From Parabacteroides sp. (lineage in GTDB: Bacteria > Bacteroidota > Bacteroidia > Bacteroidales > Tannerellaceae), in contig DXVO01000029.1 in assembly GCA_019417325.1 (NCBI GenBank), positions 1-64,000 of the forward strand: a DNA stretch of 64,000 nucleotides, read 5' to 3'. The notes beneath the pieces are model-generated. The model had not been told where the DNA came from and searched no databases. It was given only the letters and a program-made list of their open reading frames with translations. This document shows, in pieces, positions 52,210-60,692 of this stretch. The position numbers were made by a program, and so were the translations under genes. Each line of letters starts with the position of its first letter. Position 1 is the stretch's first letter.

Positions 52210-52973
52210 GTCAATTTATCTATATTAAATACGGGTCCTTCAGTACATACGCAGATGTGGCCATCTACTGTTTTTTCCACACAACACAAACAAGCTCCGA
52301 TACCGCAAGCCATTGTATTTTCAAGGGAAACCTCACATGAGATAGAGGCAGATGCCGCATATTTAGCAACGGCAACCATCATCGGTTTCGGACCACAGGT
52401 GTAAATCTGGTTAAAATGAGTCTTTTTCAAGATCGTATGATTGGTTACATATCCTTTTTCACCCAAAGAGCCGTCTTCAGTAGTGATATATACAGTTCCG
52501 AATTTCTTAAATTCTTCCAGTTGCAGCACATCATCTTTTGAACGTGCACCCAACAGGAAAGTGGGATTGAAACCTGCATTTTTCAGTATGGCACCCAAAT
52601 ATAGCATCGGAGCCGTACCGACACCTCCGCCAATCAGCAATAATTTTTGTTCTTTCTGAGACGGGACAGTAAAACCATTACCCAAAGGCAACATAATATT
52701 TACAGTGTCACCCGGTCTATATTCAGCCATCCGGCGTGTACCATCGCCAACCAACTGGATAAGCAGCCACAATTCGTTGGTTGCCTTATCTACATAATTA
52801 ATAGAGATAGGGCGGCGTAGGAATGTTGTAGGAGAATTATCCACACGGACTTCAACAAACTGTCCAGGTTGCATATCGGGGAGAGCCTCGTCGGATGTTA
52901 GCTTCAGCAGGCAGTAATTTTTATGCAGGCGGCTGTTTTCAGTCACCTTCATGTCTAACATGTACTTTTTCAT
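52197..52973 (-). CDS. pyrK: Dihydroorotate dehydrogenase electron-transfer subunit PyrK
   Basis: 258 residues. FAD-binding domain with RRPISINY, NAD-binding domain with LLIGGGVGTAPMLYLG, and a C-terminal [2Fe-2S] cluster region (MACGIGACLCCVEKT ... ICVCTEGPVF) with four cysteines. It lets PyrD use NAD+ as electron acceptor. Overlaps pyrD by 13 bases, so the subunits are made together. Confidence 0.96.
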   Translation of the reverse strand: MKKYMLDMKVTENSRLHKNYCLLKLTSDEALPDMQPGQFVEVRVDNSPTTFLRRPISINYVDKATNELWLLIQLVGDGTRRMAEYRPGDTVNIMLPLGNGFTVPSQKEQKLLLIGGGVGTAPMLYLGAILKNAGFNPTFLLGARSKDDVLQLEEFKKFGTVYITTEDGSLGEKGYVTNHTILKKTHFNQIYTCGPKPMMVAVAKYAASASISCEVSLENTMACGIGACLCCVEKTVDGHICVCTEGPVFNIDKLTWLN

Positions 52974-53035
52974 ATAATATGATTACTCTATTTCCATGCA
53001 AAGATACATGAATGTTGGTATTTTACCAACAGGGC

Positions 53036-53485
53036 TTATTCTTTCTTGTTTTTTTCGGGGACGAAAGTATCAAAGGTATTATCGGAATAAAAAATCATTA
53101 TTTTGCTCACATTTCTGGAAGGCTTTTCTTCCTGTATAATTCGCTCAATTACAGGCTGTTTTACACTGTTTACAGGTGTGTCAACCCTAATTTCCTTGCG
53201 ATTTTCGGGAACAACCTGTACCTCGGGCGGATTTATGGGCGTATTTGTAAACAAATCCGGCTCATTTTGTATCAGATTACGTATCATGTTGCCTTTTCCA
53301 AACAATAACCAGTCGGAATCCACATAAGTGAATCGTTCAAGAATCTTAACAAGTACATCCAAGCTCGGATTATTTCTTCCGTTCATGATATGTGACATGG
53401 CTGAACGTTGAATACCGATTTCTTCTGCAAATTTAGCAGGAGTAAGTCCTTCCCGGTCCATAACCATCTTAATACGTTCTCTCAT
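53036..53485 (-). CDS. XRE-type helix-turn-helix regulator
   Basis: 149 residues. N-terminal HTH_3 domain at about 1-65 (MREGLTPAKFAEEIGIQRSAMSHIMNGRNNPSLDVLVKILERF in essence), followed by a proline-rich linker and a short C-terminal segment with SKIMIFYSDNTFDTF. No peptidase or ligand-binding domain is visible. This type is common in Bacteroidetes and its targets are unknown. The AT-rich stretch upstream with repeated TACAATTGTA-like sites is a possible regulated region. Its ATG faces that stretch. Confidence 0.9.
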   Translation of the reverse strand: MRERIKMVMDREGLTPAKFAEEIGIQRSAMSHIMNGRNNPSLDVLVKILERFTYVDSDWLLFGKGNMIRNLIQNEPDLFTNTPINPPEVQVVPENRKEIRVDTPVNSVKQPVIERIIQEEKPSRNVSKIMIFYSDNTFDTFVPEKNKKE

Positions 53486-53546
53486 TCTTGTATATCTTCA
53501 TATTGTTTATAAAAATACTGCCATTGTGACTGTTTACAAATAAGAA

Positions 53547-54042
53547 TGTACACAAATCAATCACGACACAAATATAAACTATAATTTCCAAATGTGCAAT
53601 TTATTTTTATAAACATAAACGGGTACATTTGTATCTCACAATTCAGTTTTGTATAATACACAAATGTCATTTCTATATTTCACAGGAAAATACCATTTAA
53701 GCTAAACTTTACTTGTTTTTCATAACTATATGATTAACTAACGATTATATATAAAATAAAGAGCGAATATTTATGATTTAACTTAGTTTTGTACACAAAT
53801 GTGATAAATGTATTAATGTATTTCATTAATAATAGCGAACAAATGATTGGTTCATAGAAAAGTAATAGATAAATTTAAATAGAGACTCTATGTAATCTAT
53901 TTTTATTTGATAGATTAGTAATGTGTATTGATACAATTGTAAAACCCTAACTGTGATTACATTTGTATAGATATAAAAACAGATTCTTATTACAAGTGTG
54001 TATGGATACAATTGTAACCCGTCCTGTTTGAATACAATTGTA
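53547..54042. repeat. Array of TACAATTGTA / TACACAAATGT sites
   Basis: Perfect TACAATTGTA palindromes at 53932-53941, 54007-54016 and 54033-54042. Near copies at 53624-53634 (TACATTTGTAT), 53958-53967 (TACATTTGTA) and 53991-54000 (TACAAGTGTG). TACACAAATGT at 53657-53667 and 53792-53802, with TGTACACAAATC at 53547-53558. In an AT-rich background some would arise by chance, but three identical dyads within 111 bases are unusual. Candidate operator array for the adjacent HTH regulator. Confidence 0.5.
53569..53599 (-). promoter_or_regulatory. Promoter of the HTH regulator gene
   Basis: Minus-strand TTG (53599-53597), 20-base spacer, TATATTTG (53576-53569). It lies about 85 bases before the ATG, and a TGTACACAAATC-like site (53547-53558) sits just downstream, suited to autoregulation. 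Confidence 0.55.
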
Positions 54043-54244
54043 TCCAAACTTTATTTATGTCTCTCAATAGAGCTGCCAGAATGTCTTATTATTATCTGTA
54101 TCTTTTTGTAACAAGTATACTTTTGTATTAACCTTACCCTTTTCTGCGGTATTTTTGTAATATTTGTGGACAAAGGGACAGAAGAAAGAAAATATTAAAA
54201 TCTCAGAGGGGAAAAATCCGTATAAGTTTCTGAAATACAAAAAG

Positions 54245-54299
54245 AAAAGCCACTTTTTTCTGTTCCTGTTTTTGAACGTTCCAGAAAAAAATGGCTTTT
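54245..54299 (-). terminator. Terminator of the amn-holA pair
   Basis: AAAAGCCACTTTTTTCTG (54245-54262) pairs with CAGAAAAAAATGGCTTTT (54282-54299) with a single mismatch: a stem of 18 positions. On the minus strand TTTCTTTTTG follows. It lies 40 bases after the holA stop. Confidence 0.85.
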
Positions 54300-54338
54300 A
54301 CCTCAATTCTTTTTGTAAAAAATACTTTTGTGAAGCGT

Positions 54339-55361
54339 TTAGTGTAAAATTTTATAAAGTAACTCTTTTAAAAGTTCAGCATCCGGGACGGAGGTATTAC
54401 CGACTCCCTTCGACCGGGCATCGGTAGTCCTGATATCACCTATCAGGTTAAAGATTTTCATTGCAGAATAATTCCGCATGCCGGTCTGATAATCTTTCAC
54501 CTGAAAAGTACCCCGCAGACCAAGCGCAGTCATCAACCCTGTTTCAGAGCGATCCTTGGTATAATAACAAATCAGCAGGTTAGAAAAATAGTTGAACAAT
54601 ACAGGAAGTGTCATTTGTATCGGATTGCTTTTCGGGTTCTTCTCAAAATATTGGGCGATACGGTTTGCTTTCAGAACATCTTTAACTGCCAGAGCTTTTA
54701 TTAGCTCAAAATTATTATATTCCTTACTTATGCCTATATTTTGTTCGATTAATTCAGGTGTGACGCGTTTTGGGGCGTTTTCAGGCAGGATTAATGATAA
54801 CTTGTCCAATTCCTTACTTAAACGGCTTAAATCGTTTCCAAGGTAATCAGAAAGCATTTGAGCGGCTTTATTCTCTATTCCTATGGAGCGTTGTTGCAAG
54901 AAAGCGGTAATAAAACCTGGCATTTTATAATCCGGTATCTTTTTTGATTCAAATACAATTCCGGTTTTATCCGCTGCTACAGCCAAGGATTTCCGGCGGT
55001 CCAACGTTTTATATTTGTAGTTTATCACTAAGACGGTAGACTTCAACGGATTTTTCACATAATTCGTAAGAAGTTCTATATCCCTGATTAATTGTGCTTC
55101 CCTAACAACAACTAACTGGTATTCGGACATCATAGGAAACCGGCGTGCGGCATTGATAATTGAAGCACCGTTCGTATCGGCACCGTACATAATTACCTGG
55201 TTGAAATCCCGCTCCGATTCTTCCAGTACATTCTCAATCAGCAAATCGGTGATTTGATCTATAAAATAGGGCTCTTCCCCCATAAGAATATAGACAGGAA
55301 CGAATTTCCTGGCTTTTATGTCCCGGTAGATTTCTTCAAAAACATATTCTTTCTTAGCCAT
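54339..55361 (-). CDS. holA: DNA polymerase III delta subunit
   Basis: 340 residues. HolA-type layout: YVFEEIYRDIKARKFVPVYILMGEEPYFIDQI at the start (degenerate AAA+ N-terminus), RRFPMMSEYQLVVVREAQ, LVINYKYKTLDRRKSL, a central lid region and a C-terminal helical collar domain. It opens the sliding clamp as part of the clamp loader in the cytoplasm. It lies 15 bases after the AMP nucleosidase gene. Confidence 0.93.
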   Translation of the reverse strand: MAKKEYVFEEIYRDIKARKFVPVYILMGEEPYFIDQITDLLIENVLEESERDFNQVIMYGADTNGASIINAARRFPMMSEYQLVVVREAQLIRDIELLTNYVKNPLKSTVLVINYKYKTLDRRKSLAVAADKTGIVFESKKIPDYKMPGFITAFLQQRSIGIENKAAQMLSDYLGNDLSRLSKELDKLSLILPENAPKRVTPELIEQNIGISKEYNNFELIKALAVKDVLKANRIAQYFEKNPKSNPIQMTLPVLFNYFSNLLICYYTKDRSETGLMTALGLRGTFQVKDYQTGMRNYSAMKIFNLIGDIRTTDARSKGVGNTSVPDAELLKELLYKILH

Positions 55362-55376
55362 ATAATCTTCGTTTTA

Positions 55377-56153
55377 TTACCAACTGAAACGGATATGGCG
55401 GATTGTTTTCTTTCCATCCATAATCTGTCGTAAAGCTTCCACTCCTAACATTACATGCTCTTCTGCAAAATTTTTAGTTACTGCTTTATCACTTGCTTCT
55501 GTCTTAACACCATCTTCTTCCATAGGCTTGTCTGAAATCATAAGCAAAGCTCCGGTCGGGATTTCATTCGCAAAACCTGCTGTAAACAAGGTTGCTGTCT
55601 CCATATCGATTCCTGTTGCATGGGTTGAAACAAGATATTCTTTGAAATGATTATCATACTCCCAGACACGTCGGTTAGTTGTATAAATCGTCCCGGTCCA
55701 ATAATCTTTTCCCCGGTCACGGATGGCTGACGAAATAGCACGCATCATAGAAAATGCAGGAAGCGACGGTACTTCAGGAGGCAGATATTCATCTGAAGTT
55801 CCTTCACCACGAATCGCAGCAATCGGCATGACATAATCGCCTAAATGATTTACTTTTTTAAGACCCCCACATTTCCCGAGAAACAAGACGGCTTTAGGTT
55901 TAACAGCTGATAATAAATCCATTATAGTAGCTGCATTTGCACTACCCATCCCGAAATTTATAAAAGTAATCCCCTCTGCCGCAACATTAGGCATTGTATT
56001 TTTCAAACCCAAGATAGGCACATTGAAATGGTTCGCAAACAATTCTATATACTTAGTAAAATTCGTCAGCAATATATATTTATCGAAGTCTTCCAACTGG
56101 CGTTCCGTATAACGAGGTAACCAATTTTCTACAATTTCTTGCTTTGTTTTCAT
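55377..56153 (-). CDS. amn: AMP nucleosidase (short form)
   Basis: 258 residues, a purine-nucleoside-phosphorylase-fold enzyme: FINFGMGSANAATIMDLL, VLFLGKCGGLKKVNHLGDYVMPIAAIRGEGTSDEY, and the ligand segment GIDMETATLFTAGFANEIPTGALLMISDKP. It hydrolyses AMP to adenine and ribose 5-phosphate. It lacks the N-terminal domain of the E. coli enzyme (484 residues), which is usual in Bacteroidetes. Divergent from the PD-(D/E)XK gene at 56207, with a 53-base gap. Confidence 0.93.
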   Translation of the reverse strand: MKTKQEIVENWLPRYTERQLEDFDKYILLTNFTKYIELFANHFNVPILGLKNTMPNVAAEGITFINFGMGSANAATIMDLLSAVKPKAVLFLGKCGGLKKVNHLGDYVMPIAAIRGEGTSDEYLPPEVPSLPAFSMMRAISSAIRDRGKDYWTGTIYTTNRRVWEYDNHFKEYLVSTHATGIDMETATLFTAGFANEIPTGALLMISDKPMEEDGVKTEASDKAVTKNFAEEHVMLGVEALRQIMDGKKTIRHIRFSW

Positions 56154-56206
56154 AAATCATCCCTTTGAAAGTTTATTTTTGCAGAATAAAACAACAAATA
56201 TAATAA

Positions 56207-56662
56207 ATGCTCGCATTAAACCTGCCTGTTTACACACCTAAAGTAGTCGAAAAAGAAGGAAAGCATTTCATTTTCGATCCAGTCCGTAACAAGTATGTTG
56301 CGCTAACCCCGGAAGAATGGGTACGTCAACATTTTGTTAATTATCTGATTTCCAATAAGGGTTATCGAAAAGAACTTATTGCAAACGAAGTCCAGGTAAA
56401 GTTGAATAACACATCAAAACGTTGCGATACTGTTGTATATAATCGTTTCCTCACTCCTTTAGTCATTGTAGAATATAAAGCACCTGCAATAAATATAACA
56501 AGTACCGTATTTGACCAGATTGTACGCTATAACATGGTATTACATGTGAAATACCTGATAGTAAGTAACGGACTCCGCCACTTCTGCTGCAAAATAGATT
56601 ATGAAAAACAAACTTACATTTTTTTAGAAAATATCCCTGAATATGTTGACTTGGAAGAATAA
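56207..56662 (+). CDS. Type I restriction R N-terminal-like (PD-(D/E)XK) protein
   Basis: 151 residues, the HSDR_N domain alone: YVALTPEEWVRQHFVNYLI, then the nuclease-like core RCDTVVYNRFLTPLVIVEYKAP, with Asp and the E-x-K triad in place. No helicase, methylase or specificity gene is nearby, so it is not part of a restriction system here. It is a stand-alone nuclease-fold protein commonly found beside holA in this phylum, perhaps involved in replication or repair. Followed by a terminator. Confidence 0.88.
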   Translation: MLALNLPVYTPKVVEKEGKHFIFDPVRNKYVALTPEEWVRQHFVNYLISNKGYRKELIANEVQVKLNNTSKRCDTVVYNRFLTPLVIVEYKAPAINITSTVFDQIVRYNMVLHVKYLIVSNGLRHFCCKIDYEKQTYIFLENIPEYVDLEE

Positions 56663-56718
56663 AAAAAACTGTGATAACTTCTAAAAGCTACCCTATTAAC
56701 AAAACAGCAAGTTCTCTC

Positions 56719-56753
56719 CCCTTATCTTTCAGCGGTTTAGCGATAGATAAGGG
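56719..56753 (+). terminator. Terminator of the PD-(D/E)XK gene
   Basis: CCCTTATC (56719-56726) pairs with GATAAGGG (56746-56753), followed by TTTCTC. About 60 bases after the stop at 56662. Confidence 0.7.
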
Positions 56754-56757
56754 TTTC

Positions 56758-57015
56758 TCACCCCAATCGATCCGGAATTACTTTTATATAAAATTCAGGT
56801 AATGAAAATTTTCGAAAAAACAGAATCCTATACCCTGTTTCCTCTTCCGGTTTCCCCGCAAAAACCATCATCGGAACAAACAGATTATATCCTCTTTCAT
56901 TTTTCCGTTCTTTATCTTCAAAAGATGGAGAGATTAAAAATAGACGGATCAGCTTGACCAAGGCATTCACCATCATCGAAAAGAATGTATATATATTAGA
57001 TTTAAAATCCTGCAT
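56758..57015 (-). CDS. Possible small hypothetical protein
   Basis: 85 codons beginning MQDFKSNIYTFFSMMVNALVKLIRLFLI, then a polar middle with KERKNERGYN and a C-terminal YRILFFRKFSLPEFYIKVIPDRLG. Composition is plausible for a small membrane-associated protein, but no family, promoter or partner is seen, and the sequence is flanked by terminators. It may be spurious or a remnant. Confidence 0.3.
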   Translation of the reverse strand: MQDFKSNIYTFFSMMVNALVKLIRLFLISPSFEDKERKNERGYNLFVPMMVFAGKPEEETGYRILFFRKFSLPEFYIKVIPDRLG

Positions 57016-57225
57016 ATCTGAATATTATAAAATATGTAACCGCAAACATAGTAATTTTTATCTATTAAACAAATTATCCGGTTAAAAAGTTAGATGTTTT
57101 TTATGATTTCTTTTACAAGACATCTTTTCTTATCGAATATAAATATTACTGCCAGTTATAATATAAAAGAAACGGATGAATGATAACAGGCCTAACTTAT
57201 ATAAGCATACACATATTAACAAAAA

Positions 57226-57255
57226 AACCGGAAAGAGAAAAATCTCTTTCCGGTT
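57226..57255 (-). terminator. Terminator of the nqr operon
   Basis: AACCGGAAAGAG (57226-57237) and CTCTTTCCGGTT (57244-57255) form a perfect 12-bp stem with a 6-base loop, followed on the minus strand by seven T residues. About 25 bases after the nqrF stop. Confidence 0.92.
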
Positions 57256-57280
57256 CCTTATAATTTCCGACTTATGGCAA

Positions 57281-58567
57281 TTAAGCACCGAAGTCGTCGA
57301 AGTGTAACATTTCACGCGGTACACCCAGATTGTCCAGCATATTTTCCACTGCTTTTGACATCGGGCCCGGACCACACATATAATATTCGATATCTTCCGG
57401 AGCTTCGTGATCCTTCAGATACGTATCATAAATTACCTGGTGAACAAAACCAGCCGTATATTTTACACCGGCAGCATCTGCTACTGGATCCGGACGGTCA
57501 AGCGCCAAGTGGAATGTGAAGTTCGGGAATTCTTTTTCGATTTCCAGGAAGTCTTCCAGATAGAATACTTCGTTCAATGCACGGGCACCATAGAAGTATG
57601 ACATCTTGCGGTCTGTAGTCTTCAATGTCTTCGTCATGTGCATAATCTGAGCACGCAGAGGAGCCATACCGGCACCACCGCCGACCCACATCATTTCTCT
57701 CTTAGAGTCGAAAATCGGATGGAAATCGCCATAAGGACCGCTCATTACCACCTTATCACCCGGTTTCAGGGTAAAGATATAAGAAGAAGCGATACCCGGC
57801 ATTACATCTTGGAAGCCAACCTGAGGTTTCGGCTTGAACGGAGGTGTAGCGATACGTACAGTCAACATAATACGGTCGCCTTCTGCCGGATAGTTAGCCA
57901 TAGAATAAGCACGGATAGTAGGCTCTGTATTCTTACATTTCAGGCCGAACAAACCGAAGTTCTTCCATGCCGGCAGATATTCGTCACCAATCAGGCTCTT
58001 ATCGATATCCTTGTCATAGTCCATTGAATATTCCGGAATTTTAATCTGGGCATAAGAACCCGGAACGAAATCCATATGTTCACCTTTAGGCAAAGCAACA
58101 ATAAACTCCTTGATAAAAGTAGCCACATTCTTGTTGCTGATAACTTCGCATTCCCATTCTTTTACACCGAATACTTCATCCGGTACATGAACCGTCATAT
58201 TTTCCTTCACCTTGCACTGACAAGCAAGACGCCAATGGTCTTTTACCTGTTTGCGAGAGAAGAACCCTTTTTCAGTAGGCAGAATTTCGCCACCGCCTTC
58301 AATAACCTGAGCACGGCATTGTCCGCACTTACCGCCACCACCACAAGCAGACGATAAGAAAATGCCACCACTCTGCAAGGCACCCAGCAGTGTACCGCCT
58401 ATCGGAGTTTCAATATCTTTTTCTCCATTTACCTCCAGTTTTACATTACCGGACGGTACTAATTTTTCTTTTGCGTATAATAATGCACCCACAAGAATCA
58501 GTGTTACTATCAAGAACACGATAGCTCCGGCTGCAATAGTAAGTCCGCCTGACATTAATAAAGTCAT
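57281..58567 (-). CDS. nqrF: Na+-translocating NADH:quinone reductase subunit F
   Basis: 428 residues. One N-terminal membrane helix (about 10-31), a [2Fe-2S] ferredoxin domain with Cys75, Cys81, Cys84 and Cys116, then an FAD domain (RAYSMANYP) and NADH domain (MWVGGGAGMAPLRAQI, YMCGPGPM). It takes electrons from NADH and passes them to the other subunits at the inner membrane. Last gene of nqrABCDEF. Confidence 0.97.
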   Translation of the reverse strand: MTLLMSGGLTIAAGAIVFLIVTLILVGALLYAKEKLVPSGNVKLEVNGEKDIETPIGGTLLGALQSGGIFLSSACGGGGKCGQCRAQVIEGGGEILPTEKGFFSRKQVKDHWRLACQCKVKENMTVHVPDEVFGVKEWECEVISNKNVATFIKEFIVALPKGEHMDFVPGSYAQIKIPEYSMDYDKDIDKSLIGDEYLPAWKNFGLFGLKCKNTEPTIRAYSMANYPAEGDRIMLTVRIATPPFKPKPQVGFQDVMPGIASSYIFTLKPGDKVVMSGPYGDFHPIFDSKREMMWVGGGAGMAPLRAQIMHMTKTLKTTDRKMSYFYGARALNEVFYLEDFLEIEKEFPNFTFHLALDRPDPVADAAGVKYTAGFVHQVIYDTYLKDHEAPEDIEYYMCGPGPMSKAVENMLDNLGVPREMLHFDDFGA

Positions 58568-58595
58568 TTCTATTTCTTATTTAATGCGTTAATAC

Positions 58596-59213
58596 TTATA
58601 TCTTAAGTCCCGAGAAACACATAAATGCCATACCCATCAGACCTGTAATGATAAAGGTAATACCCAGACCTTTCAAAGGTTTCGGTATATCAGAGTATGC
58701 CAGTTTTTCGCGGATAGCAGCCATACCGACAATAGCAAGCATCCAACCGATACCGGAACCTAAACCGTAAACAGTTGCAACACCCACATTAGGGAATGCC
58801 TTTTGCTGCATAAAGAGTGAACCACCCAGGATGGCACAGTTTACGGCAATCAACGGCAAGAAAATACCCAGTGAAGCATACAACGACGGAGAGAATTTTT
58901 CCACCGCCATTTCCACCAACTGTGTAAACGAAGCAATTGTGGCAATAAAGAGGATAAATGCAAGGAAGCTCAGGTTTACATCCTTAAAGTCTGCTCCCAG
59001 CCAGCTTAATGCGCCTTCTTTCAATACATAATTCTCAAGCATATAATTAATAGGCAGGGTACATACAAGAATGAATGTTACCGCCATACCTAATCCCAAA
59101 GCAGTCTTCACATTTTTGGAAACAGCCACGAACGAACACATACCCAGATAATATGCGAAGATCATGTTATCCACAAAAATCGAGCGGACGAATGTGCTTA
59201 ATATTTGTTCCAT
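58596..59213 (-). CDS. nqrE: Na+-NQR subunit E
   Basis: 205 residues with six membrane helices in the characteristic NqrE/RnfA pattern (FVRSIFVDNMIFAYYLGMCSFVAVSKNVKTALGLG). Together with NqrD it holds an iron centre in the membrane and lies on the electron and sodium path. 26 bases after nqrD. Confidence 0.97.
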   Translation of the reverse strand: MEQILSTFVRSIFVDNMIFAYYLGMCSFVAVSKNVKTALGLGMAVTFILVCTLPINYMLENYVLKEGALSWLGADFKDVNLSFLAFILFIATIASFTQLVEMAVEKFSPSLYASLGIFLPLIAVNCAILGGSLFMQQKAFPNVGVATVYGLGSGIGWMLAIVGMAAIREKLAYSDIPKPLKGLGITFIITGLMGMAFMCFSGLKI

Positions 59214-59239
59214 TCTATTTTTCTGTTTAATGGTTTAGC

Positions 59240-59869
59240 TTAATTTTCCTGTAGTTCTTTGTTCTTAGAACGGTGAACCCAAATGATTACTGCAACAACA
59301 ATCAAAGCCATCGGAGGCAAAATCATCAAACCGTTGTTCACATAACCCATATTGTAGAATGCTTCCGGAATAACAGGGAAGCCCATCAATGTTCCTGAAC
59401 CCAGCAATTCGCGGAAGAAACCGACAATTACCAGAATCAAGCCGTATCCCAAACCGTTGCCGATACCATCGAGGAAAGATTCCCACGGTCCATTACCCAG
59501 AGCGAAAGCTTCCAGACGTCCCATCAAAATACAGTTCGTAATAATCAAACCGACAAATACGGAAAGTTGCTTACTTACATCATAAGCAAAGGCTTTCAAT
59601 ACTTCACTAACTACTGTCACCAGAGCGGCAACAACTACCAACTGCACAATAATACGGATACGGTTAGGTATCGTATTGCGAAGTAATGAAATAATCACAT
59701 TGGCAAATGCAACGACAGCAGTAACGGAAAGCCCCATCACAATAGCGGGTTCCATCTTCGATGTTACAGCCAAAGCAGAACAAATACCCAGCATCTGAAC
59801 GACAACAGGGTTATTAGTGCTCAACGGGCCTAACAACGTTTCTTTATTCTTTTTAGATAATAATCCCAT
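59240..59869 (-). CDS. nqrD: Na+-NQR subunit D
   Basis: 209 residues with six membrane helices (NNPVVVQMLGICSALAVTSK at the start; LIITNCILMGRLEAFALGNGPWESFLDG). Partner of NqrE, related to RnfE. Its start follows the nqrC stop by 3 bases. Confidence 0.97.
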   Translation of the reverse strand: MGLLSKKNKETLLGPLSTNNPVVVQMLGICSALAVTSKMEPAIVMGLSVTAVVAFANVIISLLRNTIPNRIRIIVQLVVVAALVTVVSEVLKAFAYDVSKQLSVFVGLIITNCILMGRLEAFALGNGPWESFLDGIGNGLGYGLILVIVGFFRELLGSGTLMGFPVIPEAFYNMGYVNNGLMILPPMALIVVAVIIWVHRSKNKELQEN

Positions 59870-59872
59870 TTC

Positions 59873-60685
59873 TTACTGATTTTGTGAGGTTAAAAACTTA
59901 ACATAGCCGTTCAAGCTGTCGAAAATCATGTGATTTACACCTTGGCTTGTAATTGTACCACCGGAAATACCATCTACATAATCCTGACCAGCAACACTCT
60001 TACCCGGCTTAACGATTTCAACAGATTTAAATTCTCCATTCATAAAGATATGCTTGCCTTTAAACTCATCGCTAAATGCAGGCTTGGAGATTTCAGCACC
60101 CAGACCCGGAGTTTCGCCGGCATGGCTGAAGTCTGCACCAAAAATCGTGTTTTTATCTTCATCCAAAGAAATATACCCCCATAGCGGTCCCCAAAGACCT
60201 GCTCCGTGAAGAGCCATGATATATTTAGTTTTTCCATCGACAGAAGCAACAAATACCGGATACTCGTTGCTTGCTGCTGCTTTTACTACATCAGCATTAA
60301 ATGCATCGCCTTCCACCTTTGTTCCTTCGTTGTTCACCAGGAATGCTTCCTTTATCAATTCATTATATTTAGCTTCTGCTTCAGAAGAAGGAACATTCAC
60401 GTTGATAGAACGAAGAATCTGTTGTCTTTTATCATTTTCCTCATTCTTCTGCTGGTAAGATCTCAATGACTGAGATGTAAAAGCCAAAACAACAGCAACA
60501 AGAACAACCATTACAGAAGCATATATAATAGTATATGCGTTACTATCCCGGTTCAATCCTTTCTTTGCCTCTTTTACTTCTTCAAATTTAGAAGCCGGAG
60601 CCTTACATACAGGACATGTATCGGGAGCCTTATCGCCTTCGTGGACATAGCCACATACTTTACAAATATATTTTTTTGTAGCCAT
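59873..60685 (-). CDS. nqrC: Na+-NQR subunit C with N-terminal rubredoxin domain
   Basis: 270 residues. Residues 1-36 are a rubredoxin domain (YICKVCGYVHEGDKAPDTCPVCK) with Cys8, Cys11, Cys24 and Cys27, followed by a linker, the membrane helix of NqrC (about 50-72) and the periplasmic FMN-binding domain with S241-G-G-T244, where Thr carries the covalent FMN. Standard NqrC lacks the rubredoxin part. It should lie on the cytoplasmic side, before the helix, and could add a one-electron iron centre or an entry point for electrons. The reading frame is continuous and the ATG is preceded by 7 bases after nqrB. Confidence 0.93.
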   Translation of the reverse strand: MATKKYICKVCGYVHEGDKAPDTCPVCKAPASKFEEVKEAKKGLNRDSNAYTIIYASVMVVLVAVVLAFTSQSLRSYQQKNEENDKRQQILRSINVNVPSSEAEAKYNELIKEAFLVNNEGTKVEGDAFNADVVKAAASNEYPVFVASVDGKTKYIMALHGAGLWGPLWGYISLDEDKNTIFGADFSHAGETPGLGAEISKPAFSDEFKGKHIFMNGEFKSVEIVKPGKSVAGQDYVDGISGGTITSQGVNHMIFDSLNGYVKFLTSQNQ

Positions 60686-60692
60686 ACTCCTT

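Larger units (their letters stand above)
53486..54338. other. 853-bp AT-rich non-coding stretch
   Basis: Holds the promoter of the HTH gene (53569-53599), at least nine TACAATTGTA- or TACACAAATGT-like sites (53547-54042), and the holA terminator (54245-54299). Reading frames at 53826-54047 (minus) and 54164-54427 (plus, beginning GTG) have low-complexity composition and run across repeats or the terminator, so they are not called genes. Confidence 0.65.
56663..57280. other. 618-bp stretch with a terminator at each end
   Basis: Contains the terminator of the PD-(D/E)XK gene (56719-56753), a doubtful minus-strand small gene (56758-57015), AT-rich sequence, and the nqrF terminator (57226-57255). 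An 81-codon minus-strand frame at 57130-57375 overlaps nqrF and its terminator and is not a gene. Confidence 0.6.

Noticed and set aside
53826..54047. 73-codon minus-strand frame
   Set aside because: Consists of the TACAATTGTA repeats read as protein (repeated LYPYT/LYQYT-like segments).
53600..54240. Chromosomal replication origin
   Set aside because: AT-rich with repeats, but no DnaA boxes of the TTATNCACA type and no dnaA or related gene alongside.
54164..54427. 87-codon plus-strand frame starting GTG
   Set aside because: Crosses the holA terminator and the end of holA on the other strand; Lys/Phe-rich low-complexity sequence.
56207..56662. Restriction-modification system
   Set aside because: Only the nuclease-like N-terminal domain is present; no methylase, specificity or helicase gene is nearby.
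57130..57375. 81-codon minus-strand frame
   Set aside because: Overlaps the nqr terminator and the end of nqrF in another frame.
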